Shown here piece by piece: positions 12,242 through 25,533 of a stretch of 64,000 bases of DNA (the first letter of the stretch is position 1; each line of letters begins with the position of its first letter). The notes below the pieces were generated by a model. It did not search any database. It had not been told where the DNA came from and was given only the letters and a program-made list of their open reading frames with translations. Both the position numbers and the translations under genes were made by a program. The DNA is from Hevea brasiliensis (taxonomy: Eukaryota; Streptophyta; Magnoliopsida; Malpighiales; Euphorbiaceae), in contig NC_079495.1 in the NCBI RefSeq assembly GCF_030052815.1, positions 44,025,651 to 44,089,650 of the forward strand. Direction: 5' to 3'.

Positions 12242-13601
12242 AGTACTGTGAATCAACCAAGACAAGGTGATGCTCCAGTGAGAGTATACACTATGCGACA
12301 GAGGGACGAGGATGAGACTTCTGATATGGTTGCTGGTATTTTCTCAATTCTTAACTAAGATATGTATATGTATAAAAAAAAATAAAATAAAATTTGATAT
12401 GTTAGTGACTAGTCTTTTTAAAATTAATTTTGGAAGAGTATGTCAGTGAAAAGTATTTGCTAGCACACAAGAATTTGTAAAGTTAATTAGTAAGCCTAAT
12501 TATGTAAGGAAAAAGAACCTAAAAGTAAGTTTTAATAATATAGTTATCTTAGATGCGGGTAAGGGTATTACTGCTGATAGATGTGAGTGGGTACCATAAT
12601 CAAAATAAGTTCAAGATATTAGTGAATTTAAGAGAAATAAGATATAGGGAAGTTTGTTCTATTGGTATGTATCGTAGTAACTATGTAATATTCTTGATGT
12701 TTGTGCTGTAAGCTGCAGATTACAGTACTGACTTGGGATTTATTGTGTAGAGCTATGTACTACCTAATGGTACACAAGAATAAGAATAGTTGCAAACGGC
12801 ATCTGTTTTGGTATAGTTATGATAAGATAAAGATTTCTTATTGGAAAGGAGTTTGAAAATCCTAACCTGGGATTTAAAACTCTAAAGTTAGAATATTGAA
12901 AGGTTATAGTTCAGTACAAAAGAAAATAATTACTACACATCAGTGCAAAATAAGCTGTAGAATATCGATAGATAAAAAAATAAATAGAACAGTAAGAAAT
13001 GAGAAAAATACTAGATGAGGAATTGCCACCAAGGCAAGCAAATTACTTAAGATACGTAACGATATTCTGAACTATTTTATCAAGAAAGAAATAAGTTAAA
13101 CCAAAGCAAACAAGATAGTGCAAAATGGCACATAGGCTTTAGTCATAAATGGAGATGGTAAGATAATGGTTATAGACCTATGGCCAAGAAAGAAAAGACT
13201 ACAAAAGAAAATAATTGCTAAAACAACAGCAAGAAAAGACTAAAATATTCTAAACTAAACTGAAGGTTACATCAAATGATTAAGAGATTTGATAAGAAAA
13301 GAGTAAAACTAAGTTCTCACCCATAGGATCACATGAGGTCCTAGAAAAGCGGATCCACTAGCACACAGATTTGCTTACCTCTAAAATTGAAATGAATTTG
13401 AATCTAACTTATGATAGAAGCTCATAAGAAACTTGGCACACGAGGTGACCAATCGATGAGTAAATAGTATTGGTTAAAGAGCTAAGGAACCATCATTCAG
13501 GCCAGGGAGCTACTTAGGAGCGTGAATAGGACATGAAGAGACACTACCCACAACTGTTTAGAGAGTGATACCAGGTAAAATTTCGAGGACGAAATTATTT
13601 T
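12242..13601 (+). mobile_element. Family-A internal region without pol
   Basis: The first about 115 bp read through to a protease leader (residues ETSDMVAG) ending in TAA at 12356. After that no reverse transcriptase, RNase H or integrase is visible in any frame. The AT-rich sequence is not random filler: blocks near 12551-12780 and 13010-13560 recur in the separate A3 element at about 30886-31130 and 32060-32660. A3 also has an extra block (about 31240-31740) that is absent here. I see no function in it. Confidence 0.7.
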
Positions 13602-13615
13602 AAGGGGGGAAGAAT
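13602..13615 (+). other. Polypurine tract, family A
   Basis: AAGGGGGGAAGAAT immediately before LTR start 13616; matches 7251-7265. Confidence 0.85.
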
Positions 13616-16600
13616 TGTAACACCCCTAATTGTATAGCCTGGTATATTTCACTATTCCGGTGACCGGTGTCGGTCCGAACAACTGAGGGGATTAGAACCA
13701 TACTTAAGACAACTAGATAAGCCCTGAACACAAATAATTTGTAATTGTCAATTAGTTAAGTATAAATAAGAAAAATAGAACATAAGAAGTTAAATGAGCC
13801 GAGAGTCACAGCGATGGGTGACCTTCTCGGGAACGACTACGAAGTCGATTTAAACTCAAATTTCGAACCATAAAATGTGATGCCGCAGTCCTTAGGACTA
13901 TTATGAACACAGTGGAAAAGAGAAAATCACAAAAAAGAATTGTTAAGCCAATCAAATAATTAGGTCAGAGAGCCGGAAGAAATATGGAATTATTTGCAAA
14001 CCGGGTTGAACCAGCGAGGGGCAATTTGGTCATTTGACCCCGAGAGCTGACTCCTGACCTAACTGTCAAATAAAATCAGAGAAAATAAAATTTCGGAGTC
14101 AGGAATTAAATTAAAGAACTAATAGAAAAATAAATAAAAAAAAATTGAAAAAGTGAAGGGAGATGACATCATGCATGATGCCATAAATATAATAATTAAT
14201 ATATTTAATTAATTAGATATTTTGGTCTTCCATAAGATAAAAATTCATAAAAGAAAAGAAAAAAAAAACTAAAAGTCTTCTTCTTCTTCCCTAAGTGCCG
14301 CCTTCACTCTCTCTCTCCCTCTCCATTTCTAAACCTCCATGGAAGCTTGCACTCAAGCTTTTGAACCCACTAATTAAACCCTAATTTTCCTAAATTATCA
14401 ACTTAAATCTCATCCTTGCATCTTGAAGAGTATAGAGGAGCAAGAAATAAAAAGTAAATTGGAGAAAAGGGGAGTTAGAAATTGCTACACAAAGGTTAGT
14501 AATAAACTCTAAATTATTCCTTTAAATTTCATGCAAATATGCTTAAAGCAACTTAGAAACTAAAGAAATCAAAAGAAAACATTTGTGGAGGACTAAACCT
14601 AAATTTCGGTCAACTAGGGTTTGATATATTTATACATGAACTTGGTGAATTTAAAGGTGTATGTGAGCTTATTGGTGTTGAATGATTATGATTAAATGTC
14701 TTGAATTAGTTAAATGCAATGAATTAGTGTGGTTAGGGTTTGACACCTAGGGTTTAGAGGCAAAAATTTGGAGAAATGGTGAAATTATGTATTTGATCTA
14801 GTTTGAAGTGAGAAATGATCATTTGTGACCACATAAAGTGTGTTGGAAGTGTTGGAGTTGAGGTTAAATTCAGATTCCATGTGGTCATGCTGCAGGCAGC
14901 AGGACCAAGGTCCCTTTGAGAGACCAAAACTAAATATTTACAAGTCCAATTGGTATGAGACCAATTGGGAATGAAAATAGACACTAAATGACACAATTTT
15001 CATTTAGGAAGCATGCCCAAAAAGTGACCAAAACCTAGTGAACAAATAGACCAAATCTGGAAAATCTCAGTCTGTCCTGTACAAACTGACCAAATGAATA
15101 GTTTTTATTCATTTGGTCATAACTTGAGCTAGGCAAGTCTAAATGGCCTGAAATGTTACTAGTGGACAGATGAGATATAGACCCAAAACTTTTATGAAGA
15201 ACACAAACCCAAATTATGCCATTAACCAAGTCATTTGGCCACCCAAAGTTGGTAACCTAAAACTGCCAAAACCAAAATTTGCCCAGAAATCTGGGTTAAG
15301 TCCAATCCGGCAGCCATGGTTCAAATGGCTATAACTTGAGCTACAAAACTCTAATTGGAGTGATTTAAAAAGGAGAATAAACTTAACACAATAGGGAACA
15401 TTTTCTATGAAGAAAGTTTTACCAAATTATAACAGTAAAATGACCAATGGAACAGTGCAACTCAAGACACCAAAACTGAAAATTTGCAAATTTGCCTAAA
15501 AGACTTAAAATTTGAGTAAACAACCAAAACCAACAAATTTAGTGACCAAAATATGGTATGTGGGTGAAGTTGGAATTCCCATACCTATTAAGCCTTAGAA
15601 AGTCAACAAATTGACTTGAATAGTACCATGAATAGTAACTCCAAAATGAAAATTTCCAAGAATGTTAGTTTAACCATTTTGGGCTAGAATTAAGTATTTA
15701 TGAATTAATTATTGGATTTATTGTGAAATAAGATACTGAAACACTATAAATTTTGTGTTTCAGCTGAAAAAGACCCGAAAGTTATAAGGGACTGAGTCAA
15801 GTCCTAGAGGCAACTCACGTCAAGTTTGTGCACAATAAACTTAAAATTCTTTGTTTCTACTTGACAATTCTTGAAATAAATATTGTGAATAATTTTGATT
15901 GTTATGGCTTTGAAAATATTATTTGAAAAATAGTGTGTTGCCTACTTTGTAAATGAAAAGTTTAGAATGAAATATGATTTGTGAATTGTATAAAATATTT
16001 GAATAACTTGATTTAAATTCTTTTTAATTCACTCTTGGCATGAAAATATTAATATGTTCCTCCTCCACTTATGGGGTGAGTTTGATATTTGATCACTTTC
16101 CTCCCTCTCTGGCTTTCCAGTTTGAGGGGCGAGTTTGGATGAGTACTCATTAGCTAGCTAGCCACCTCCCTCATTGATTTCGATTAGTGGGGTGAGTTTG
16201 CCTTGTCGTGATATACACACGACATGTTCGAAAATTTTGTGTCATGGCTTAAGTTGTGTTATTGTTTGGCAATACTATGTTTATTAAATTATTTGATCAA
16301 GTTGTGCTACATTAAGCTTTGAAAATTATGATTTGTTATAAATGTGATTTGAGAAAAAAATTGTGAAATGCAATTATGAGATTTTTGAATGATGATTTGT
16401 TCATAAATGTTTTATATTATGCATTTTATGCTTTATTGTGCACCACTGAGTATTTATATACTCAGCGATAGCTTTAACTTGCTGTCGTAGATAGAGAAAA
16501 GGACATAGCAGCAGAGCGAGCTGCTACAGTTTGAGAGGAGCACAACTGAAGAATTTTTATACGGGTATTTGTCTATACCCTGGTAGTTTAATTTGATGTA

Positions 16601-17155
16601 AATATGATAGTATGCATATGTATCTCTGTAATTTGAGCAGTTGTACAGATAAAATTGTAATAATATTATTTTTGAGATTTTGCATCTGTAAATTAACTTA
16701 TGATTGTAAATTAATGATTTAAAATGCAATGTGTATGACTTATGAAATGTTTTGAGATATTAATTCTTGATTTGAAATTTGGATTTTGAATTGAAGTTTT
16801 GCTATTGCTGTTGATTTGAAATTTGGTGGTTGTAAATGGAGTTGTGATTGAGAAATATATTGGGAGTGTTTCTATTTTCAGGTTTTGAAGAACTGTTTTC
16901 TCAAAATACAGACACTTCAAGAAATTTTTAAAAATTGCAGAGATTTTAAATATCTAAGAATTTAATTTATGTTTGGACTTTAAATAAAGGTTTTTAAAAT
17001 TGAAAAAAAAATTTTACCCACCAATTCCAAAATGAACGAAAATTATTTTAAAATCCCTTGTACTATATTTAATGGGTTATCGATAGGTGAAGTATGGTAA
17101 TTCATTAGGTATACTATGGGAACATGTTACATCTTACGAGGAGTAGGGTGTGACA
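13616..17155 (+). mobile_element. Family-A LTR 2 (3' LTR)
   Basis: A 3,540-bp LTR from TGTAACACCCC to GTGTGACA, colinear with the LTR at 7266-10918 but lacking the 105-bp duplication and differing by scattered substitutions. It is preceded by a PPT. Its right flank is minus-strand B LTR sequence, with ACAAA (17156-17160) as the presumed TSD whose partner lies left of the window. It includes the A-type hairpins at 16441-16489. Confidence 0.9.
16441..16489 (+). other. LTR double hairpin (A type)
   Basis: Second A-type copy, identical in stem 1 to 10199-10247. Stem 2 has one change (GTCGC to GTCGT), leaving the outermost pair as G-T. Confidence 0.6.
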
Positions 17156-17303
17156 ACAAAAGTTTACAAAATACAAAAGACCAAAAGTAACCTAATGTCC
17201 TACCAATGCACTGCAAATGTGAGGTGACTCTGGACTCTGTGTGCAGATCTGAAAGCTCACCCGGTCTGAGGTCTGCTAGACTCCCCAGCTATGTCTCCAG
17301 TAC

Positions 17304-17349
17304 CTACGTGTGGCAAAAGCGACACGCTAAGCAATTCTGCTTAGTGGTG
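17304..17349 (-). other. LTR double hairpin (B type, compensated)
   Basis: On the minus strand, hairpin 1 is CTAAGCA / GAAT / TGCTTAG. Hairpin 2 is GCGTGTCGC / TTTT / GCCACACGT. Relative to 2346-2390 a C-G pair in stem 2 has become T-A on both sides. Confidence 0.65.
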
Positions 17350-19544
17350 ACAATATAAAATAAAATAACTAAAATAAAATAAATAAGCATAATGTATGTT
17401 TACATTTTATGTAGACTCAATTTGGCATTTATTGCAGTATTATTCGATTAAGATTTGGTAAGATTTATTTGACTGCCCGAGTAACCTATACTAGTCGACT
17501 GGACTGGATAAACGGGTAAACTGGCACTGGGTACCAAGTACCTCGAACCATTACACCATCGGTCACATTGTGTCTCTCGGTGTGCAACAGAACAGCTAAT
17601 AAGCTGTAATAATTTCAGGGATAAAACCCAAGTATAACAGCTCAATCAACATAGCCAAAGGCTATTATAACACAGAATGGCACGTGAGGCCATAAAACAC
17701 AGAATGGCATGAAGCCATATGCAGTACTACTAATAGAACCCTATTGGCATGCCAACCTATCCAAACCAATCTTGCTAGGTGTACTACGGCATATTACACT
17801 CATAATTTATACAATTTTTGAAATTTAAGTTTGAGTGTTACTATTCATTTCATTAGTCAACAAAAATGTTGACTTTTGCATAGACAATAGGTACATTGGT
17901 TTTAATACTCCCAACATACCACATTTTGCATTCTAAAATTGTTGGTATTGGTTTCCAATACCATTTTTAAGCTTAATATTAGTTGTTCAAAATTTTCAGA
18001 TTTTAAGCCTTGTATTTATTGTTCCATTAGTCATTTTTGTAGTGGGAATTTGGCAAAGTTGTCAACATGAAAGTTGTTCCTTATTGTGTCTAGTTACATT
18101 TATTTTTTTGAATCACTCCATTTGGAGTTTTGTAGCTCAAGTTATGGCCTAAAAACCATGACTGGCCGGATTGCCAACTTCCCAGATTTTCTGGATTGAC
18201 CAAATCTACAGTGTTTTATGCAGTGATTGTAGGTCACCTTTTGAACATGTTATGATCAAATTTCTTCATGAAAGTTGTAGGTCTATGTCTCATCTATTAT
18301 CTGGTAAAATTTCAGGTCAATTGAACCTTTCTACACTGAGTTATGACGAAATGAATAAACACTGTTCATTTAGTCATTTTACCCAGGCAGAATGTAGGTC
18401 ACCCGAATTAGGGAAATCTTTAAGTCAACTTAGTTTGGTTTTCTGGGTAGGGTTTCTTCACCAAAGTTGTGCCATTATGTGTGTAGTTTTATTTCCATTT
18501 GGTCTTGCACCAATTGAACCCACACAACTCCAGTTATTGCTGCCCAAACCTGCTGGACTCATGCCTAGTCCTGCAAGTCACCAAGGGTAGCCACACTAAC
18601 TTCAATTCCCACTAAACAAACCACTTTATTTCTTATTCACACATAGCCAAACGGTCAGTAATTGACCATTAAAACTCTATTTCACCAAATACATAAACAA
18701 AGTCTCAATTTGGGTCCAAACCCTAGCCCTACCATTTTAGATTTTTGCATTCCCTTGCACTCCACTATCCTAATCAATATATTAGTGTTAAGGGCAGCTA
18801 GAGTACCACTTCCATTCAAAAAAATCTTCAAAACCCTACCTATCCCAAAGCTGATGAAATTTTAAAAAAGGCATACATGTGATATTTTTTTCAATTCTCT
18901 TGTAAATTTGCATTACACACCACTCCTTCAACATGAATTAAAAGAGAGAGATTAAGTTTGGTCACTGACCGTTAATGGAGCTAATCTCAAGCTTGTAAGA
19001 ACTCTTCTTTTACACTTCTTTTTGCTTCCAAAATCTTCTCTAAGATAAAATACTAAGGTTTTGTGTTGGGAACTTAGGCTTTAGTTGAAGAAGAACCAAA
19101 GAACTCAAGCTTGGTAAGCTTGACAATGGAGGAGAGGGAAGAGAGAAGTGGTGCGTCTTGTATGGAAGGGAGATGGCTGATGGTTATTCCAGATTTTTTT
19201 CACTTCTTTTCTTTCCCTTTTGTGTATTATAAATAATTTTCTTGCATTTTGATTGGCCAATAATTTTAAATGACCTCATGCTTACATAAGCATTATGTAA
19301 TAAATCCAATTTACTTTCATTTTCTTTTCTTTCTCTTGCTATTCATTTTTAATAAATTTTTCATCAATATTCGTTCATATTTTATGTATAAATGGAAAAG
19401 TTGGTCAAAAATCATCTCTGAAGACGAAATGACCAAAATGCCCTCCGTTTGGCTTAACGAGCTAAAATTGTGTGTATCGATTGAAAAATTTTTCTAAACA
19501 TTTTCTTGGCATTCTAATGTCATAGAAACCTCAATGACCCTTCT

Positions 19545-20110
19545 TTGGAGTCTCAAATATTATTTTATGAATTTTTCCTCGGGTCTAGGGCTCCTAATTG
19601 CGAGAATTGCAACTTCCCACTAGGTTACCCATCGCTAGGGCACCGGCTCATTTAACTTGGTTGTATTTTATTTCTAAAATTTTTTCTAAATTTTTTTTAT
19701 TAATATTTGAGTTAATTATGGTTCCTCACTTTAGTTTGAATATTTTTCCAGACGTTCTAGCTGTCCGGACCCACACTGGTCACCAGAACAGTAGAATGTA
19801 CAGAGTTGCTACAGAGAGGGTGTTGCATGGAGTCCCAAAAATTATTTCATGAATTTTCTCCCGGGTTTAGGGCTCCTAGCTGTGATGACCACAACTTCCC
19901 ACTGGGTTACCCATCGCTAGGGCACCGGCTCATTTAACTTGGTTGTATTTTATTTCTAAAATTTTTCCTAAATTTTTTTTACCATTATTTGAGTTATTTA
20001 TGACTCCTCACTCTAGTCTGAATATTTTTTCAGACGTTCTAGCTGTCCAGACCGACACTGGTCACCAGAATAATAGAATGTATGGAATTGCTACAGTGAG
20101 GGGTGTTACA
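19545..20110 (-). repeat. Tandem duplication of the LTR 5' end
   Basis: 19545-19826 and 19827-20110 are two divergent copies of the LTR's first about 280 bp. Each ends with a version of the terminus (GTGTTGCA, GTGTTACA) and contains CATCGCTAGGGCACCGGCTC. The inner copy's terminus is degenerate. Confidence 0.85.
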
Positions 20111-20126
20111 ACTCTTCCCCTTTAAT
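20111..20126 (-). other. Polypurine tract, minus strand
   Basis: AAAGGGGAAGAGT on the minus strand directly before the LTR start TGTAACACCCC at 20110. Confidence 0.75.
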
Positions 20127-20306
20127 TTAAATTTCATCCTCGAAATTTATCCGGTGTAAATAGTCGAGGAGCTGCTACTTCCTTATTTCTTCACTTTACT
20201 AGAGAAAACGGATTTGTATTAGTGTCATCTCGACTCATATGAATGCAATGCATGTTATGCACACAATCTTATTCTATCTATCGATGCCCAGGAATGCCTA
20301 AACCGT

Positions 20307-20318
20307 GCTCTAATACCA
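20307..20318 (-). other. Primer-binding site, tRNA-Met type, one mismatch
   Basis: TGGTATTAGAGC on the minus strand, 5 bp from the LTR 3' end at 20324. It differs from the standard site at one base. Confidence 0.75.
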
Positions 20319-20863
20319 ATAAATATAACACCCCTCACTTGACTATAGTGTAGCTGAGTAAGGCGTACTACATTTGGTGCCGGAGCACCCTATCTTATCT
20401 TACTTTATGCCTTTAATAATTTTATCTCGTTATATTTTAATATCAATTATTTTTTTACGGAGAAACCAGCGGAGTTTCCCCTATTTTTTTAAATATTGAC
20501 GTGATTCACTATTCACCTATTTGAAATTTTCAATAATATTTTCAAATAAAGATCTCATCTAGTGTCCATACATTTCGATTCTTATTCATTACCATGCATA
20601 TTCATTCATGCTCATTTCATGTATCAAAATTTTTAAATTTCCATTAATTACATAATTTACAATTTACATAATATACAAATTAATTACAATTCCATAATTT
20701 ATATTTCAACATAATAACTAATTATAAATACATAAAATAACTTTTGTGAGCCCTATCTACATGCATTGCTGAGGAGGTGACAACCTTATATACTTCTGAC
20801 ACTTTTGCAGATCCGGACTCTAAGATCCCAATCTCATATCCATTGGGCTTTATCTTCAGTACC

Positions 20864-20911
20864 TGTGCGAAGGAAACAATCCATCGCGCTAAGCATTGCT
20901 GCTTAGTGTTG
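20864..20911 (-). other. LTR double hairpin (B type)
   Basis: On the minus strand, hairpin 1 is CTAAGCA / GCAA / TGCTTAG (GNRA loop). The second stem is the GCGCGATGG...TCGCAC form. Confidence 0.6.
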
Positions 20912-21362
20912 CAATAATATAACAAGAAATAATATATATAAATAAAGAAAGAATCAAGCATTCTAAATATTCAAGTATCAATTTGATTTAAAATGACATT
21001 TCTAGTATTAACTATCTTATATGCTAATTCGTTCCTCTTTGGAAGTACTGAGTTTATAGCCTTACAGTAATAATATTTAATATACATTTTACTTTAGGAG
21101 TGTATTGTATTTGAGGTCTCTCTACAATTCTGCAAATTATATTTTTATTATATTTCTATTGTTAATCTCTTTTTCACATTTTATTTAATACTTTCTAATG
21201 TTTTTATTTGCTAATATGCTTAAATAATTTCAATAATTTACACTGCCTAGGTAACCTATGATAGACTGACTAAATTGGATAACGAGTCATTGGCACTGGA
21301 CACCGCGGTGCCTCGGGTCGTCATACCATGGGACACGGAACGTCAACCACGTATGCAGTCAG

Positions 21363-21488
21363 TATGGCTAAAAAGTCATGATAACATATAATTGGACATA
21401 AAAGCGATGAGTGTAGGCATAAAGCTATGAGTGCAGGCATAAAGCCACGAATACGGGCATAAAGCCATGAATACAGGTATAAAGCCTT
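21363..21488 (-). repeat. Array of short GGC...GCC palindromes
   Basis: Repeats of about 20-21 bp, each with GGCTTTATGCC-like hairpins on the minus strand. Counterpart of 28710-28834. Confidence 0.7.
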
Positions 21489-21563
21489 ACACAGTACTGC
21501 TAAAACAATACCCTATTGGCATGCCAATTTGACACACGTGTCTAGGTAATACATAGGCACATT

Positions 21564-24500
21564 TGTGACACCCCTCACCCGACTACAGTGTAGCCGAGCA
21601 AGGCGTGCTACATTCAGTGCCGGAGCACCCTATCTTATCTTACTTTATTCCTTTAATCATTTTCAAATTATTATCTTTTAATATCAATTATTTTTTGACG
21701 GAGAAACTAACGAAGTTTCTCCTATTTTATTATCGTTTGACGTGATTCACTATTCACCTGTTTAAAAATCTTCAATAATATTTTCAAATAAAGATCTCAT
21801 CCATGCTCATTATTTCTGATAGTGTCCATGCATTTTGATTCTTATTCATTACCATGCATATTCATTCATGCTCATTTCATATATCAAACTTTTTAAATTT
21901 TCATTAATTACATAATTTATAATTTACATAATATACAAATTAATTACAATTCCATAATTTATATTTCAATATAATAACTAATTATAAATACATAAAATAA
22001 CTTTTGTGAGCCCTATCTATATGCATTGTTGAGGAGGTGATAACCTTAAATACTTCAGACACTTCTGCAGATCAGAACTACAAAATTCCTGTTTAATATT
22101 CGCTGGGCTTTACCTTCAATACTTGCGCAAAGGAAACAAATCCATCGCGTTAAGCATTTTTGCTTAGTGGTGCAATAATATAACAAGAAAATAATATACA
22201 AATAAAGAAAGAAATGGATCAAAATTTGGATATTCTGGAATTTAATCTAATTTCTTATAATACTTCTAGTATTAACTATCTTTTGTTCTAATTTATTCCT
22301 CTTCAAAAGCGCTCAATTCTTTCACAATAATTAAATATTAATATCGTTATAATTCATTTCAATTTTTTTTTCTGCTAAATAAGTAATCTAATTTATTTAA
22401 TTATTCTTACTCATTTATTTAATTGCTAATATTCTTATGATATTAACTCTTTCTATCATTTTATTGATTGTTTTCTTGATAATTTTTGAGCCTTTTTTTA
22501 TTGTAATCATTCTTGTTCTTTATCTTGATATTTAATTTCTTTACTTCCTTTAATAATCAATTCAATTACAATTATACTTTTCCATGCCTAAGTAACCTCT
22601 ACAAATTGACCGAATTGGATAAACGGGTAAACTAGCATTGGGTACCAAGTACCTTAGGCCGTCACACCATCGGTCACAATGTGTCTCCCGGTGTACAAAC
22701 AGAATGGCTAATAAGCCATAAAAGCAATAAGGCATAAAGCCAAGTATAACATCATAATCAGTATAGCCATAGGCTATCATATCATAGAATGGCATGAAGC
22801 CGTATGCAGTACTGCTATTAGAACCCTATTGGCATGCCAACCTATCCAAACCAATCACATTAGGCCTACTAGGGCATATTACAAAGTTATTTTTTGAATA
22901 TTTGTACTTAACGTGTAAGGTTACTATTCATTTAGTCATTTAAGTCAAAATATTGACTTTTTCATATATAATAGTTACATGAGTTTTAATCATATAGATT
23001 TACCACATTTTGGTTCCCAAAAGTGTTGGCATTAGTTGCCAATCCATACTTCTAACTAATGAAGAATAAATCAAAATTTTAGTTTTTGAGTGCTAGAGTT
23101 CACTGCTCCATTAGGCCATTCTACAATGAGAAATTAGCTAAGTATTCTGAATCAAAGTTATTTTTTATTGTGTCTAATTACATTTCACTTTTTGAATCAC
23201 TCCATTTGGAGTTTTCTAACTCAAGATATGCCACTTTGAGCAAGGCTAGCCGGATTGGTAACTACCCAGAAATTCTAGGCAGAATACCATTCTGCCAGAT
23301 TTGGTAGTTTAATTTTGGCCAATAAATTTATTTGGTGAAGTCCAGAATTAGAGTTTGTGTTAAACATAAAAGTTGTTCTAAATTGCCTCAGCTTTCCATT
23401 GATATATATTTTAGATCAATTGGACCTTCCTACACTGAGTTATGACCAAATGAATAAACACTGTTCATTTGGTCATTTTGCCCAGCCAGATTGTAAGTTA
23501 CCCAGATTTGGTCAATTTTTCGAGCATCCTAAGTTTAGTTTCTGTACAGGTTTCCTCCATCAAAGTTGTGCCATTATGTGTCTAATTTCATGTCCAATTG
23601 GCCTTGTACCAATTGAATCTACACAACTCAAGTTATAACTGCCCAAACATGCTGGACTCACATCTAGACCTGCAAGGCACATTGGACAGCATGCCTAATC
23701 TCCATTCCCTTGGCACCATTCACTCAATTTCCCACTCAAAGATGACCAAATGGTCACTAATTGAACATTACAACTTCTTTTCATCAATACATAAACAAAA
23801 TCTCAAATTTGTGCCCAAACCCTAACTCTACCATTTCAATTCTCCATATACATGCAATCAATGAATCAAAGCATCTAATTTATGTTCAATGGCAGCCATG
23901 TACAACTATAACTCAATCTAATCAATGAAACTCTAATGTATCCTAAGGCTGCGAAATTGGTGGAATTTATTCATGCAATATTTATTTCAATTCTCTTAAT
24001 TTCACCCTCATTTCATAATCCACATGATATATATATACAAAGTTTTAAGGATGAATTAACACTAACCTTTTTGAAACCAAACTTGAGCTTGTTATTCTTC
24101 AAGATTTCTCCTAGAACTATAATAATCATAATCAATTATAACTTCACTTTCCCAAATTAAATATCCAATAAAAATTCAACAGCATTTCCCCTTAAATTGG
24201 ACTAAACTTCTATCATAAATCTCAAATCCACAAACCATTAATACCCAAATCCGGCAGCTTGTGCATTCAAATTTATATATAATGATCTAACTGTCAAATA
24301 AATCCCAAATTTTAACCATATATTCAAGACATCCCTATACAATATCATTAAAAATTTTAGCATCAAATCATCTCTATATCATGAGATATCAAAATATTTA
24401 TTCAACCCTTCAAAATCTAAATTTTTACAGAAATCAGTCTTACTCAGACAGCTCATGCAAAATAATTTATATCTCATAAACCACAAGTCTAAAATTCACC

Positions 24501-25533
24501 AAATTTTAACACAATAGCCTCAACATCCCAAATATCATTTTTACCAAATTTCATGATTTTATAAGAATTCTAACTATTTATTTTTCTCAAATTTCAGTAG
24601 CTAAAATTTAGAATTCAACTTGTAGACAGCCTGTGCTCAACAATATATCTCTCTAAATCCAACTGTTGAACAATCACCAAATTTTAACCATAACTTCTAC
24701 ACATACATACCTCAAACATATCCAAAAATCAATGGTATGAGTTGAGCCAAACTCACCTGGACGGAAGAGAAACATGCTGCCCCTGCTGAACCCCCGTTTC
24801 TGCTACTGTTCATCTCCTTCTCCTTCTTCCTTTCTTTCTTTCTTTTCCTTTCTTTTTCCTCCTCTCCTCTTTCCCGATTTTGCTGTCCTCTTCTTCTCTT
24901 TTATATATTTATTTGTTTCTTATCCCTTAGTAATTATTTGTTAATATTTAATTAGTTACCCATTTTTATAATGTCATCCTTGTGTAATAATTAACTTAAA
25001 TTTCATTTTTGTTTTTACTTTCTTGTTCTTCTTTCTTTTATCATTTTTAATTTAAGTTTCCTCTCTATCAATTCATATTTTAAGCCATATAATTTATTTA
25101 CTTAAATGGACAAGTTGGTCAAAAATCGTCTCTGAAGGTGAAATGACCCAAATGCCCTCTGTTTGGCTTATTGAGCCAAAATCATCTGTACCGATCTAAA
25201 AATTTTCTTAAGTATTTTCTTGGCATTCTAATGCTATCGAAACCTCAATGACTCTTCTCTGGAGTCCCAAAATTATTTTATGAATTTTCTCCCGGGTTTA
25301 GGGCTCCTAGCTACGAAGACCGCAACTTCCCACTGGGTTACCCATCGCTAAGACACCGGCTCATTTAACTTGGTTGTATTTTATTTCTAAAATTTTTCCT
25401 AAATTTTTCTTATTATTATTTGAGTTATTTATGACTCCTCACTCTAGTCTAAATATTTTTCCTGACGTTCTAGCTATCTGGACTGACATTGGAACAGTAG
25501 AATATACGAAATTACTACAGTAAGAGTGTTACA
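21564..25533 (-). mobile_element. Solo LTR, family B, TSD ACATT
   Basis: A 3,970-bp minus-strand LTR bounded by TGTGACACCCC at 21564 and GTGTTACA at 25533, flanked by the exact 5-bp duplication ACATT (21559-21563 and 25534-25538). No internal domain, PBS or PPT adjoins it, so it is a solo LTR left by LTR-LTR recombination. Hairpins, conserved block (22588-22700) and modules (about 23180-23640) are present. No gene is seen. Confidence 0.92.
22124..22172 (-). other. LTR double hairpin (B type)
   Basis: On the minus strand, hairpin 1 is CTAAGCA / AAAA / TGCTTAA, with one outer pair lost, followed by the GCGATGG-type second stem. Confidence 0.5.

Larger units (their letters stand above)
17156..20110 (-). 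mobile_element. Family-B 3' LTR of a minus-strand element, 3' end displaced
   Basis: Read leftward from 20110 (TGTAACACCCC), this LTR keeps the B modules (about 18000-18600), the conserved block (17465-17575) and the hairpins (17304-17349). It then stops at 17156, where the family-A tandem inserted, so its last few hundred bases should lie left of the window. A PPT borders it at 20111. The first 280 bp are tandemly duplicated (19545-20110). Confidence 0.8.
20111..20323 (-). mobile_element. Very short internal domain (213 bp) between two B LTRs
   Basis: On the minus strand it holds a PBS near 20307-20318, about 180 bp without any open frame, and a purine-rich tract (GAGGATGAAATTT then AAAGGGGAAGAGT) next to the LTR at 20110. 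These are the minimal cis signals of an LTR element with no gag or pol. It could be a TRIM-like arrangement with giant LTRs, or a deletion derivative of an ordinary element. Confidence 0.7.
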
